Positions 34,963-44,200 of a stretch of DNA of 64,000 nt are shown piece by piece. Source of the DNA: Scatosoma sp045533485 (GTDB taxonomy: Bacteria > Bacillota > Clostridia > Christensenellales > Borkfalkiaceae); assembly GCA_045533485.1 (NCBI GenBank), contig JAZSHX010000010.1, positions 1-64,000 of the forward strand, written 5' to 3'. Each line of letters begins with the position of its first letter. The stretch's first letter is position 1. Under the pieces are notes generated by a model. That model saw nothing but the letters and a program-made list of their open reading frames with translations, was not told where the DNA came from and made no database searches. The translations under genes were made by a program, and so were the position numbers.

Positions 34963-37677
34963 TTATCGATTGCCTTTGGTAGAGAATAAATAGAAGAACG
35001 CCGTGAAAATCAACAGGTTGGATAAATAAATCACAGGGATTAACACGTAGGCAAGCAGTTGCGGCAACAAGCTCAACTGTGCCTTGCAGTACACGGCAAT
35101 CATCGTCACGATAATCACGGCAATTACGAACAGCACGGCAACGGTCAACACGTAGGACGGATGTTTCTTCCTTCTGGTGCGTGATTTGTAACCGTAAGCG
35201 TTCAAAATAGCGCAGGTGATAAAGGTTGCAAATCCAAGCGCAAACCCGATAATGGGATACCAAATGGGGATTTGCAGGAAATCTTTCATGAAATACACGA
35301 TAAGACTTTCAAACGCAACGATACAAAGAATAATCAACGCCGCTTTATAAAGCGTTTGTCCCACGTTATAAATGCCGCTCGAACGCGTAGCTTGTGCCTG
35401 TGCAGGTTGCGCGTTGTACGACCTTGCATAAGCGCCGCCTGCCGTGTTCAGCTTGATGCCTTCCGTGTTGGCGCGTTCCAGTAAATCACCGTACTCAATG
35501 TTCGTTTGGGCGTAACTTGCTTGCGGCATGGCAGGGGATTGCCCGTAATATGCGTTCGGCGTAGGTTGCGTTTGCGCGTAATCGTTTGGATAGGGCGCAG
35601 CGTTTTGGCGCGCTCTAAAATCGCGAATTGCACTGTTCAAATCGTTTTCCCTGCGAGAAAGATCTAACTCGCGTTCGCGCAAATCGTTCATTTGCTTTTG
35701 AATAGAAAGAGATTCGTTTGCCGCTTGCGCCTGCATATCCTTGCTTTGCGCTTCCAAAGCTGCTTTTTCCTTTTCAAACGCTTCTCTCAGCTTGGCAAAA
35801 TCCGCCTTTTCCGTTTCAAACGCACGCACTCGTTCATCGTGGAGTTGTTGTTGCGTTTGTAACTGCGCGCGTTCGCTTTCTAATTTTTCCAAGTTTTCGT
35901 TGAATAGCTTTACTTGCGCGTTGTAGGCGTTCAATTTATCGGTAAACTCAAATTTTTGTGCCGCCAAAGCGTTCTTTTTCGCGATAAAATCAAGCTGTTG
36001 TTGATTGTACGCCGTTTGGCGCGCGGCAAATTCCTTTTGCTGCTGTTGAAGCGTAGCCAAATCGTCCTGCAACTTACGCGTATCACGCAAAAGTGCCGTT
36101 TGCTTTTCGTCCAACTCTTCGCGCAATCTTTCGATGATTTCATTATTCTCACTTGTTTGCGTTTGTTGTGTGTCAACCGCCGCTTGGTTGGCTTCCAAAG
36201 CGTATTCGCGTTGCGTGATATCGTAGCTAAGTCTATCAATTTCCGCGCGTTCCGCTTGTAAGCTTTCACGAAGCGATGCAAGCTCGTCACGCTCTTTTGC
36301 GAGCTGCGCTTTATTTTCTTCCAACGCGTCGTTGTCCGCTTTCAAGGTATTGCGTTCCACTTCCAAAATTTGCAGTTGCGATTGCAATTCTTGGCGTTCT
36401 TCTTCCAAAGCCGCAAGCGCAGAGCTTGCATTTTCCTGCGAAAGCTTGCTTTCGCTTTCACGCTGGTCAAAATCGGCTTGCGCTTGTTCCAGCTGTGTTT
36501 GCTTTTCAAGCAGCGCTGCTTCGCGTTCTTCCAGCTGGCGTTGCAAAACAAGCGTTTCCTGCTTTTGCGCGTCTAATTGCGCTTGTTGCGCACGCAATTC
36601 CAAACCGCGGTTGTAAAATTCCGTCGTTTTGCTCTCGTAATCGCTGCGCAAAAGGGTAATGGTGTTTTCTTGGTTGGTTACGGCGGCGTTCAATGCCGTA
36701 ATCACCGATTTTTTATCGTTCAAATCCGCTTGCAGGGCGGCAATTTCCGCTTGCGCTTGCTGTAACTGTTCGTCGTTTGCGGCTGTTGCGGTTTGTCTTA
36801 AAAGCTCTGTTTGCGACAACAGCTCCTGTTTTTCCGTTTGCAACGCGGCAAAATCCGTTTGTAAACTTGCAAATTCGCGTTCCTTATCGTCAAATGCGGC
36901 TTGTTGCGCTTCTAAGCGCAGTTTCAATTCCGCAATTTCCGCGCTTTGCTGTTGCAGTTGCAGTTTTGCGTCGCCGATTTCCCGTTCTTTTTCCGCAAGC
37001 ATAAGCTCTTTAGCTTGAATTTCGCCTTCTTTTTCACTTAAAATGCGTTGCTTTTCCACAAGCTCCGCCGATTGACGGTCTACTTGTTCTTTTAATTCAA
37101 TAAAATCGTTCTTTTGATTGACCAAAGAAGAACTTTGCGTGGAAAGCAGGGCGCGTTCGCGTTGCAATTCGTTTTTAAGCGCGGCAAGCGCCGTCTTTTC
37201 TTCTTCCAACGCCTGCTCACGCGCAGCAAGCGCACGCTTGAGTTCCGTCAATTCCTGTTGCTTGTCCGTGATAAAGGAAAAATCGTAATGCGCGTTACCG
37301 TCGGAAATCAAGCTATCGATAATCGTGCGCGAATATTCCCATTCGGAAAGATTTTGTTCGGTTACACGGCGTCCCAAATCGGTCAAAGAGAAATACTTTC
37401 TTCTGCCGCCGTTTGAATAATCGCCATGATAAGACGTAACGTAAGAAAGCGATTCCAAACGCTTCAAAGCGCTGTAAAGGGTGGGTTGCTTTAAGGAATA
37501 CAAGCCGCCACTTTTCTTTTCGATTTCATTGATGATGTCGTAACCGTATTTGTCGCCGTCGTATAAACTGCGCAAAATGATGGTGTTGATGTGGCCGCGG
37601 ATTAAATCGGCGCTAATGCCTAAGTTTTGCTCTTCGCCGCCCGTCAATTCTTGCATTTCTTCATCGCGTTCGCTCAT
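34963..37677 (-). CDS. PadR DNA-binding domain fused to coiled coil and four membrane helices
   Basis: A 904-residue protein I cannot assign to a described family as a whole. Residues 18-125 are a PadR winged helix: LRSLYDGDKYGYDI, the recognition part with QPTLYSALKRLES and the wing GGRRKYFSLTDLG. Residues about 135-680 are one long charged coiled coil rich in Gln, Glu, Leu and Ala. Residues about 680-765 are a flexible Tyr/Gln/Pro/Ala linker. Four hydrophobic helices follow at about 777-797, 807-827, 843-863 and 873-896. The ATG at 37677 is chosen because GGAG lies five bases before it; another ATG four codons up has no ribosome site. It is a single-gene unit. It looks like a membrane-tethered regulator; the DNA target and signal are unknown. 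Confidence 0.8.
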   Translation of the reverse strand: MSERDEEMQELTGGEEQNLGISADLIRGHINTIILRSLYDGDKYGYDIINEIEKKSGGLYSLKQPTLYSALKRLESLSYVTSYHGDYSNGGRRKYFSLTDLGRRVTEQNLSEWEYSRTIIDSLISDGNAHYDFSFITDKQQELTELKRALAAREQALEEEKTALAALKNELQRERALLSTQSSSLVNQKNDFIELKEQVDRQSAELVEKQRILSEKEGEIQAKELMLAEKEREIGDAKLQLQQQSAEIAELKLRLEAQQAAFDDKEREFASLQTDFAALQTEKQELLSQTELLRQTATAANDEQLQQAQAEIAALQADLNDKKSVITALNAAVTNQENTITLLRSDYESKTTEFYNRGLELRAQQAQLDAQKQETLVLQRQLEEREAALLEKQTQLEQAQADFDQRESESKLSQENASSALAALEEERQELQSQLQILEVERNTLKADNDALEENKAQLAKERDELASLRESLQAERAEIDRLSYDITQREYALEANQAAVDTQQTQTSENNEIIERLREELDEKQTALLRDTRKLQDDLATLQQQQKEFAARQTAYNQQQLDFIAKKNALAAQKFEFTDKLNAYNAQVKLFNENLEKLESERAQLQTQQQLHDERVRAFETEKADFAKLREAFEKEKAALEAQSKDMQAQAANESLSIQKQMNDLRERELDLSRRENDLNSAIRDFRARQNAAPYPNDYAQTQPTPNAYYGQSPAMPQASYAQTNIEYGDLLERANTEGIKLNTAGGAYARSYNAQPAQAQATRSSGIYNVGQTLYKAALIILCIVAFESLIVYFMKDFLQIPIWYPIIGFALGFATFITCAILNAYGYKSRTRRKKHPSYVLTVAVLFVIAVIIVTMIAVYCKAQLSLLPQLLAYVLIPVIYLSNLLIFTAFFYLFSTKGNR

Positions 37678-37773
37678 AATCTTCTCCATAAGGGTATTTT
37701 GTCACACGAAGTAGTGCTTTGTCTGGTATAATAGCCAACTTTTCCAAAGGAAAAAACTATTTACCATACGAGT

Positions 37774-37802
37774 ATTATATCACAAATAGCAGCGTATGTC
37801 AA
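37774..37802 (-). promoter_or_regulatory. Promoter of the PadR-coiled-coil gene with flanking inverted repeat
   Basis: Minus strand TTGACA (37802-37797), 17 bases, TATAAT (37779-37774) with TG before the -10. CATACG (37765-37770) and CGTATG (37793-37798) form an inverted repeat around it, a possible operator. The leader before the gene is about 90 bases. Confidence 0.8.
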
Positions 37803-37865
37803 TACATATACAACAAAAAAATGCAAACTTTGGCAAAAAAACACGAATTTTTTTCTTCTTAAAAA

Positions 37866-37894
37866 TTGACTTTTTTGCCGTGAAAAGATATAAT
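37866..37894 (+). promoter_or_regulatory. Promoter of the thioesterase gene, abutting the start codon
   Basis: TTGACT (37866-37871), 17 bases, TATAAT (37889-37894). The expected transcript start coincides with the ATG at 37901, which would make a leaderless mRNA. Confidence 0.7.
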
Positions 37895-37900
37895 AGAATT

Positions 37901-38644
37901 ATGGAAAGATATGAGTACAAACAACAATTTGAAATTCGTTATCGCGACGTGGATTTTAAGGATGAATTGAAACTGTCCGTCGCGCTTGCGTTTATGGAAG
38001 AAGTCGCTGGGGCAAGCGCGGACGAACTTGGGTTTGGCTACCGTTTCTTAAAGCCCAACGGGTATGCCTTCGTGGTAAGCAATACCTGCGTCGAATTTAC
38101 GCGCCCCGTTGCGATTTTTGAAAAAATTACAGTGAAAACTTGGCCGTTGCCCCCGTCGTATGCAACCTTTCAAAGGGAATACCTTTTTGAAGACGAAAAG
38201 GGCGCGCGCGTAGCGGCGGCATCGTCGCGTTGGTGTCTTTTGGATATCAAAAACGGCAAAATTTTACCGTCCAAATGCGTGGAAGGGCAAGATTATTCCA
38301 CCTATAACACGGAAAAAGCACTGGAAAACGTACAATGGAAATTGCCCAAAATTTCTTTGCAGGAGCAAACGCCTGCGTTCGTTATCACGGTGGCAAATTC
38401 CGAATACGATCATAATATGCACGTAAACAACACGCGCTATATGGATTATGCGCTCAACTGTTTTTCTTTGGCACAGTTAAAGCAAAAGCGCATCAAAAAG
38501 CTGTCGCTTACCTACGCGAAACAATGCTACGAAAACGACGTGTTAAGCTTTTATAAATCGCAATTAGACGACGGCAGTTTTTTGGTGCAGGGTGCAAACC
38601 AAGCAGGGGAAACGGTGGTGCAGGTACAAATTACTTTTGCATAA
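37901..38644 (+). CDS. Acyl-ACP thioesterase-like protein
   Basis: A 247-residue double hotdog protein of the FatA/FatB-like family, which releases fatty acids from acyl carrier protein. The first hotdog shows YEYKQQFEIRYRDVDF and the second has SEYDHNMHVNNTRYMDYAL, matching the conserved NxHVNN region that contains catalytic Asn and His. No membrane segment, cytosolic. The start at 37901 has no ribosome site and lies at the predicted transcript start; the next in-frame Met is 31 codons later, inside the domain. With FakA elsewhere in the window it could feed fatty-acid recycling, but that link is inference. Confidence 0.85.
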   Translation: MERYEYKQQFEIRYRDVDFKDELKLSVALAFMEEVAGASADELGFGYRFLKPNGYAFVVSNTCVEFTRPVAIFEKITVKTWPLPPSYATFQREYLFEDEKGARVAAASSRWCLLDIKNGKILPSKCVEGQDYSTYNTEKALENVQWKLPKISLQEQTPAFVITVANSEYDHNMHVNNTRYMDYALNCFSLAQLKQKRIKKLSLTYAKQCYENDVLSFYKSQLDDGSFLVQGANQAGETVVQVQITFA

Positions 38645-38661
38645 AATATAAAGGGGCGAAT

Positions 38662-39849
38662 ATGCGGAAAAACGCAATCAATCAACAATGGAAGCCGATA
38701 GACGGCGGTATGCAAGCGGTGGATGGGATAGCATTCTCAACCGCCGTTTTGCCGTGTCCGCAAACGCTGTTTTCGCCCGCGGCGCAAGATAGTATAACGA
38801 TGTTTTCTTCGTCCGTGCGTTGCGCGGCGGCGTGTGTTTTCTCAAACGGCGCGTTCGTGGACGCATACACGGCTTTTAGTAAAAATAACGTTGAAAACGG
38901 CTGTATAAAAGCTTTGCTTTTAAGTGACGGAGCGCAAACGGATGCGGAGCAGCCGTTACAAGCAACTTTGAAGGCGGATTTTCGTATGTTTGCCGACGCT
39001 TTTGATTGCAATGCAAAAGAAGTTTGCGCGGTAAATATCGGGAAAGTGGGCAGTCGCTTTATATCGCTTTCCAAAGAGCAACTGCAAGCTACGCTAACGA
39101 GTGAAGAAAACCAACGCCAAGCGCAAATAAGTTGGAAACAATTTGCGTATACGTTTCGTCTTGGCGACGTGGTTTGCCGTATGGGCGCGGCGTTTATAGA
39201 CGGCGCGGCGCACGAAAAGCAGACGGGCGCGCAATCGACGGTTTGCTGTTTGGCTACCGACGTACAAATCACGCCGCAAATGCTGAAAAAAGCGTTCGCG
39301 TCGGCAGTGGACGATACGTTAAATTCTTTATATTTGGGCGTTGACCGTTCTCCAAATGATTTTTGCACAATCGTGTCTACCTGCAAAGCAAAAAATTATT
39401 GCATTTCGCAAGCGGACAGCGAATATAAAAAGTTTGTAAACGCCTTAAAGCACATTTTGCAGGAAATCGCAATGCGTATGGCGAAAGGCGAACAAGCCAA
39501 GCGTTTGTTTTGCTTGGTAAGCGGTGCAAAATCCAAGCATACGGCAAGAACGCTGATAAACGCTATGCTGTATTCCGCGCCGTTGCGCACGCAATTAAAA
39601 GACGGCGTTATAAAAACGGAAACGTTGCTTTGCGCTTTATCTAGTGTAGAAGAGTACCTTGTTTTAGAAAAAATGCAAATAACTTTGCACTCGGAGCACG
39701 GCGAAGCCGCGCTTTGGGATGACGGCAAACAAACGGCGGTAGATACGGCGCGTCTTGCGCAAATTATGCAAGCGGCGGATTTGCATATCGAAGTGCGTTT
39801 GCACGATGGGAATTATAAGGCAAGTGGGATTGCAAAAATCCGTTTGTGA
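38662..39849 (+). CDS. Divergent ArgJ (glutamate N-acetyltransferase) homologue
   Basis: A 395-residue protein with the ArgJ/OAT layout. ALLLSDGAQTDAEQ matches the VVNSGNANA-type stretch, VCAVNIGKVGS the ASTGVIG stretch, and the late VDRSPNDFCTIV matches VDGDTSTNDTV. ArgJ cuts itself before a Thr (MATML) that becomes the nucleophile of acetyl transfer between N-acetylornithine and glutamate. Here the aligned stretch reads GAQSTVCCLATD, with Ser192 at the Thr position and Gln191 before it, and the oxyanion-hole Thr-Gly is Ile-Gly. It may be inactive or changed in function. It lies 17 bases after the thioesterase gene and before carA. Confidence 0.65.
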   Translation: MRKNAINQQWKPIDGGMQAVDGIAFSTAVLPCPQTLFSPAAQDSITMFSSSVRCAAACVFSNGAFVDAYTAFSKNNVENGCIKALLLSDGAQTDAEQPLQATLKADFRMFADAFDCNAKEVCAVNIGKVGSRFISLSKEQLQATLTSEENQRQAQISWKQFAYTFRLGDVVCRMGAAFIDGAAHEKQTGAQSTVCCLATDVQITPQMLKKAFASAVDDTLNSLYLGVDRSPNDFCTIVSTCKAKNYCISQADSEYKKFVNALKHILQEIAMRMAKGEQAKRLFCLVSGAKSKHTARTLINAMLYSAPLRTQLKDGVIKTETLLCALSSVEEYLVLEKMQITLHSEHGEAALWDDGKQTAVDTARLAQIMQAADLHIEVRLHDGNYKASGIAKIRL

Positions 39850-39886
39850 AAGTTTTGTGTTTTTCTTAAAAATCGGCTTTGAACTG

Positions 39887-39915
39887 TTGACAATTACGCG
39901 CGTATGTGCTATAAT
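39887..39915 (+). promoter_or_regulatory. Strong promoter upstream of the car leader
   Basis: TTGACA (39887-39892), 17 bases, TATAAT (39910-39915) with TG one base before it. Transcription should start near 39922, about 250 bases before carA and 140 before an intrinsic terminator. Confidence 0.85.
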
Positions 39916-39939
39916 TATAAAAACTTTTAAGGTGTTGAT

Positions 39940-40068
39940 ATGTCAATGTCGAGGAACGCAGGAAAATTTGATATGCATAAGGACCTTGTGGCAGCGCACA
40001 GCGGTATGCCCGTCGGTTCTCGTTTTCCCGTTTTCGATTTTTTATTTTCTTTTGCTTTGACGGACTGA
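39940..40068 (+). CDS. Putative 42-residue leader peptide ahead of carA (or structured leader RNA)
   Basis: An open reading frame starts at ATG 39940 with AAGGTG about seven bases before it and ends at TGA 40066-40068. It begins MSMSRNAGKFD and ends with a Phe-rich stretch (FPVFDFLFSFALTD). The stop codon lies inside the left arm of the terminator hairpin, so a ribosome reaching it would block the hairpin. That is the layout of translation-coupled attenuation. The same segment also has complementary stretches (CGAG-AAC near 39950 and GTTCTCG near 40017), so a structured small RNA or riboswitch is an alternative. No known RNA family was recognised. Confidence 0.4.
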   Translation: MSMSRNAGKFDMHKDLVAAHSGMPVGSRFPVFDFLFSFALTD

Positions 40069-40094
40069 TTTTTTTGTAAATCAGTCTTTTTTTT
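40061..40094 (+). terminator. Intrinsic terminator/attenuator before carA
   Basis: GACTGATTT (40063-40071) pairs perfectly with AAATCAGTC (40078-40086), followed by eight T. Since carA is downstream in the same direction, it is either the end of a small transcript or an attenuator. A weak promoter (TTGTAA 40074, CATAAT 40097) could start carA transcription from within it. Confidence 0.85.
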
Positions 40095-40170
40095 CGCATA
40101 ATAGAAAATAATCACAATCAACGCCACGTAAATTAGGCAAAAAAAATTACAAAAGGATACAGAAAGAAAA

Positions 40171-41253
40171 ATGGACAAGAAAAAAGTGTATGTAACGCTG
40201 GAAAACGGCAAGGTGTTTCAAGGTTACCGCTTCGGCGCGGAACGCGACGCTATCGGCGAAGTCGTGTTCACGACGGGGATGGTTGGTTACGTAGAAACGC
40301 TTACCGATCCTTCTAACTTTGGGCAAATCGTAGTGCAAACGTTTCCGCTTATCGGTAATTACGGTGTAGCAAGAGCAGATGCGGAAAGCGAAAAAGCTTG
40401 GCTTAGCGCCTATATCGTGCGCGAAATTTGCGATAACCCGTCCAACTTCCGTATGGAAACGACCTTAGAAGCGTATATGAAAGAAAAGGGCGTGGTAGGC
40501 GTTTACGGTATCGACACGCGCGAGCTTACCTGCATTTTACGCGAGCAAGGCGCAATGTTCGCGGCAATTACCGATAAAAAACTGTCGTCTGCAAAATTAC
40601 AAGCACTTAAGCAAGCGAAAATTTCTGGCGCAGTGCAAGCGGTTGCGCCTACGCAAACGCAGGTTTTCGGCGACGAAAATGCTTTGTATACGGTTGCGCT
40701 TTGGAACTTCGGCGCAAAAAGCAGCACCATCAAAAATCTCGTGGAGAAAGGTTGCCGCGTAATCTCCTTGCCTGCAAATACAACGGCGCAAGAAATTATG
40801 CAAACGAACGCGGACGGCGTAGTGCTTTCTAACGGCCCCGGTGATCCCAAAGAAAACGGACAAGCCGTTGAAGAGCTGAAAAAATTGCTTGGTAAAAAGC
40901 CTGTCTTCGGTTTGGGGCTGGGTCATCAGCTGTTGGCGCTTGCTACGGGTGCGGACACGCAAAAGCATAAATGCGGTCATCGCGGCGCAAACCAACCCGT
41001 AAAAAACACGGCGGACGGCAGAGTGTATATCTCCGCGCAAAACCACGGCTACGAAGTAAAAACAAGCACGATTAAAACGGGCAAAGTAAGCTTTGTAAGC
41101 GTAAACGACGGTTCGTGCGAAGGTATCGATTATGCGGATTTGCAAGCGATGTCCGTGCAATTTGCACCCGAATGCTGTGATATCGGCAACGATACAAACC
41201 CTATTTACGAAAAATTTTTCGCAATGATGGCAAAGGAGAAAGAACATGCCTAA
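40171..41253 (+). CDS. carA: Carbamoyl-phosphate synthase small subunit with lost glutaminase residues
   Basis: A 360-residue homologue of CarA. The N-terminal domain is normal (TGMVGYVETLTDPS, GNYGV, GVYGIDTRELT). In the C-terminal class I amidotransferase domain the nucleophile elbow reads FGLGLGHQ: Gly249 (codon GGG) stands where GICLGHQ has the catalytic Cys. The HPE motif reads FAPE: Ala332 (codon GCA) replaces the catalytic His, while Glu334 remains. The glutaminase should therefore be dead and the complex would need free ammonia, as in animal CPS I. It overlaps carB by eight bases. The rest of the fold is conserved, so it is probably still a structural subunit. Confidence 0.9.
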   Translation: MDKKKVYVTLENGKVFQGYRFGAERDAIGEVVFTTGMVGYVETLTDPSNFGQIVVQTFPLIGNYGVARADAESEKAWLSAYIVREICDNPSNFRMETTLEAYMKEKGVVGVYGIDTRELTCILREQGAMFAAITDKKLSSAKLQALKQAKISGAVQAVAPTQTQVFGDENALYTVALWNFGAKSSTIKNLVEKGCRVISLPANTTAQEIMQTNADGVVLSNGPGDPKENGQAVEELKKLLGKKPVFGLGLGHQLLALATGADTQKHKCGHRGANQPVKNTADGRVYISAQNHGYEVKTSTIKTGKVSFVSVNDGSCEGIDYADLQAMSVQFAPECCDIGNDTNPIYEKFFAMMAKEKEHA

Positions 41254-44200
41254 GAAAAGTGATATTAAGAAAGTTTTGGTGATCGGCTCCGGCCCTATTG
41301 TAATCGGTCAAGCCGCGGAATTTGACTACGCAGGCGCACAGGCGTGCCGCGTACTCAAAAGCGAAGGCGTAAACGTTGTGCTTTGCAACTCCAACCCTGC
41401 AACAATCATGACGGATAAAGCGCTTGCAGACGAAATTTATTTGGAACCGCTGACGGAAGACACGTTAAAGCGTATTATTTTGAAAGAAAAACCCGACAGC
41501 TTGCTCGCATCGCTTGGTGGTCAAACGGGCTTGACGATGGGTTGCAAGCTTGCGAAATCGGGTTTCTTGGATAAGCACGGCGTAAAACTTATCGGTACGA
41601 AATTAGACGCTATCGACCGTTCGGAAGACAGAGAGCTTTTCAAAGCGACGATGGAAAAAATCAACCAACCTTGCGTGCCGTCCGATATCGCGTATACGGT
41701 AGAAGAGTGCGTGGCAATCGCAAACAAGCTTGGATATCCCGTTATCATTCGTCCTGCCTACACGCTTGGCGGCGCAGGCGGCGGCGTGGCGTATAACGAA
41801 GAAGAATTGCGCTTGATTTCCCACAACGGCTTGATGCTTTCGCCCATTACGCAAGTGCTTATCGAAAAGTATATTGCCGGCTGGAAAGAAGTGGAATTTG
41901 AAGTTATCCGCGACTGTAAAGGCAACTGCTTGACGGTATGTTCTATGGAAAACGTTGATCCCGTTGGTATTCACACGGGCGACTCTATTGTCGTTGCGCC
42001 TGCGATTACGCTTACGACCAAGGAATACACGATGCTCCGCACGGCGGCGCTTTCGATTATCACGGAGCTTGGCATTGAAGGCGGTTGTAACGTACAGTTT
42101 GCGCTCAACCCCGATTCCTTTGAATATTCAGTTATCGAAGTAAATCCCCGCGTAAGCCGTTCTTCGGCACTTGCGTCTAAGGCAACGGGTTTCCCGATTG
42201 CAAAGGTTACGTCGAAAATCGCTCTTGGCTATACGCTGGACGAAATTGTCAACGACGTTACGGGCAACACCTATGCTTGCTTTGAACCGACCATCGACTA
42301 TTTGGTGGTAAAAATGCCCAAGTGGCCGTTTGATAAATTTTTGTATGCAAAACGCGAGCTTGGCACGCGTATGAAAGCGACGGGCGAAGTAATGTCTATC
42401 GGTACGTCCTTTGAAATGGCGATTATGAAAGCAGTGCGCGGTGCGGAAATTTCCACTAGCACGATGAATTATAAGAAGTTCTTGCACAGCACCAAAGAAG
42501 AATTGCTTGCAAAGCTTCCCGAAATGACGGACGAACGCATTTTCGTCGTATATGCCGCACTCAAAAAGGGTGTGACGGTGGACGAAGTGTTTAATATCAC
42601 GAAAATCGATAGATGGTTCTTGCATAAGTTTAAGAACCTGATTGCCTACGAAGAAGCGTTGGCGACGCAACCGCTCACCAAGGAATTGTACGACGAAGGC
42701 AAACGCTTGGGCTATTTAGATAAAGATATCGCCGCGTTTAGCGGACAAGCCGTGCCGTATAGAAGAAAAGCCGCGTATAAAATGGTGGACACCTGCGCGG
42801 CAGAATTCCCTGCGAAAACGCCGTATTTCTATTCGACGTTCGACGATTTTGCGCACGACGAATCCAGACAATTCGTACAAAAGAGCGATAAAAAACGTAT
42901 CGTAGTTATCGGTTCAGGGCCTATCCGTATCGGGCAAGGTATCGAATTTGACTATTCTTCGGTACACTGCGTATGGACGCTCAAACAGCTTGGCTACGAA
43001 GTGGCAATCATCAACAATAACCCCGAAACGGTTTCCACCGACTTTGACACGGCGGACAGATTGTATTTTGAACCGTTGACGCCCGAAGACGTGCAACACG
43101 TTTTGGATATCGAAAAACCCTACGGCGTTATCATTACGTTTGGCGGTCAAACGGCAATTCATTTGTGTTCGTATTTCGCAACGCACGGTATTCGCATTTT
43201 GGGTACTTCCGCGGATAGCGTAGACGCGGCGGAGGACAGAGAACGCTTTGAAGCGCTTTTGGATAAATATTCCATTCCCCGTCCCAGAGCGTTGACGGTT
43301 ATGACCAAGGAAGAAGCGCTTGCGGCGGCGAAAAAGCTGGAATATCCCGTGCTTCTTCGTCCTTCGTACGTAATCGGCGGTCAAAATATGACGATTGCGT
43401 TCACGCAGGAAGACGTGTGCCGTTATATGGACGTAATTTTGGCGCAGGGCATTGAAAACCCCGTGCTTTGCGATAAATATTTGATGGGTACGGAGCTGGA
43501 AGTAGACGCCATTTCCGACGGTAAGGACGTGTTGATTCCCGGTATCATGCAACACATTGAACGTACGGGTATTCACTCCGGCGACTCTATTGCTGTATAT
43601 CCCCCGTATAACTTGGAAGACACGATGCGTGAAAAAATCATCGAAGTTTCCACACAACTTGCTTTAGAATTAAAAACCAAGGGCTTGATCAATATTCAAT
43701 ATCTCATTTACAGGGGACAGCTGTACGTTATCGAAGTGAACCCCCGTGCGTCGCGTACCGTGCCGTATATCTCTAAGGTAACGGGCGTGCCGATGGTAGA
43801 GCTTGCCACTAAGATTATTATGGGCGCTAAGCTCAAAAAGCTGGGCTATGGTATAGGCTTGTATCCCGATTCGCCGTACGTTGCCGTAAAAGTGCCCGTA
43901 TTCAGCTTTGAAAAATTGAACGACGTCAACTCACAGCTTGGTCCGCAAATGAAATCTACGGGTGAAGTTTTGGGTATCGGTAAAACGATGGAAGAAGCTA
44001 TGTTCAAGGGCTTGGTTTCCGCTGGCTTTAAGATGTGTCATCCGTCCGCGCACCGTCCGGTGGGCGTGTATATGACGGTAAACGATCAAGACAAGCTTGA
44101 CGTTTTGACGATTGCCAAGAAATTTGGCGATTTGGGCTGTACCATGTACGCAACGAAAGGCACGGCGAAGGTAATAAACGACCTTGGCTTTGACTGTCAA

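Noticed and set aside
37724..37732. TGGTATAAT on the plus strand as main thioesterase promoter
   Set aside because: No -35 at a proper distance (TTGTCA is 22 bases away), while TTGACT-17-TATAAT nearer the gene is much better.
39755..40060. Frame running from the end of the ArgJ-like gene through the car leader
   Set aside because: It crosses the ArgJ-like stop and a strong promoter, and has no ribosome site; the shorter frame at 39940 is a better candidate.
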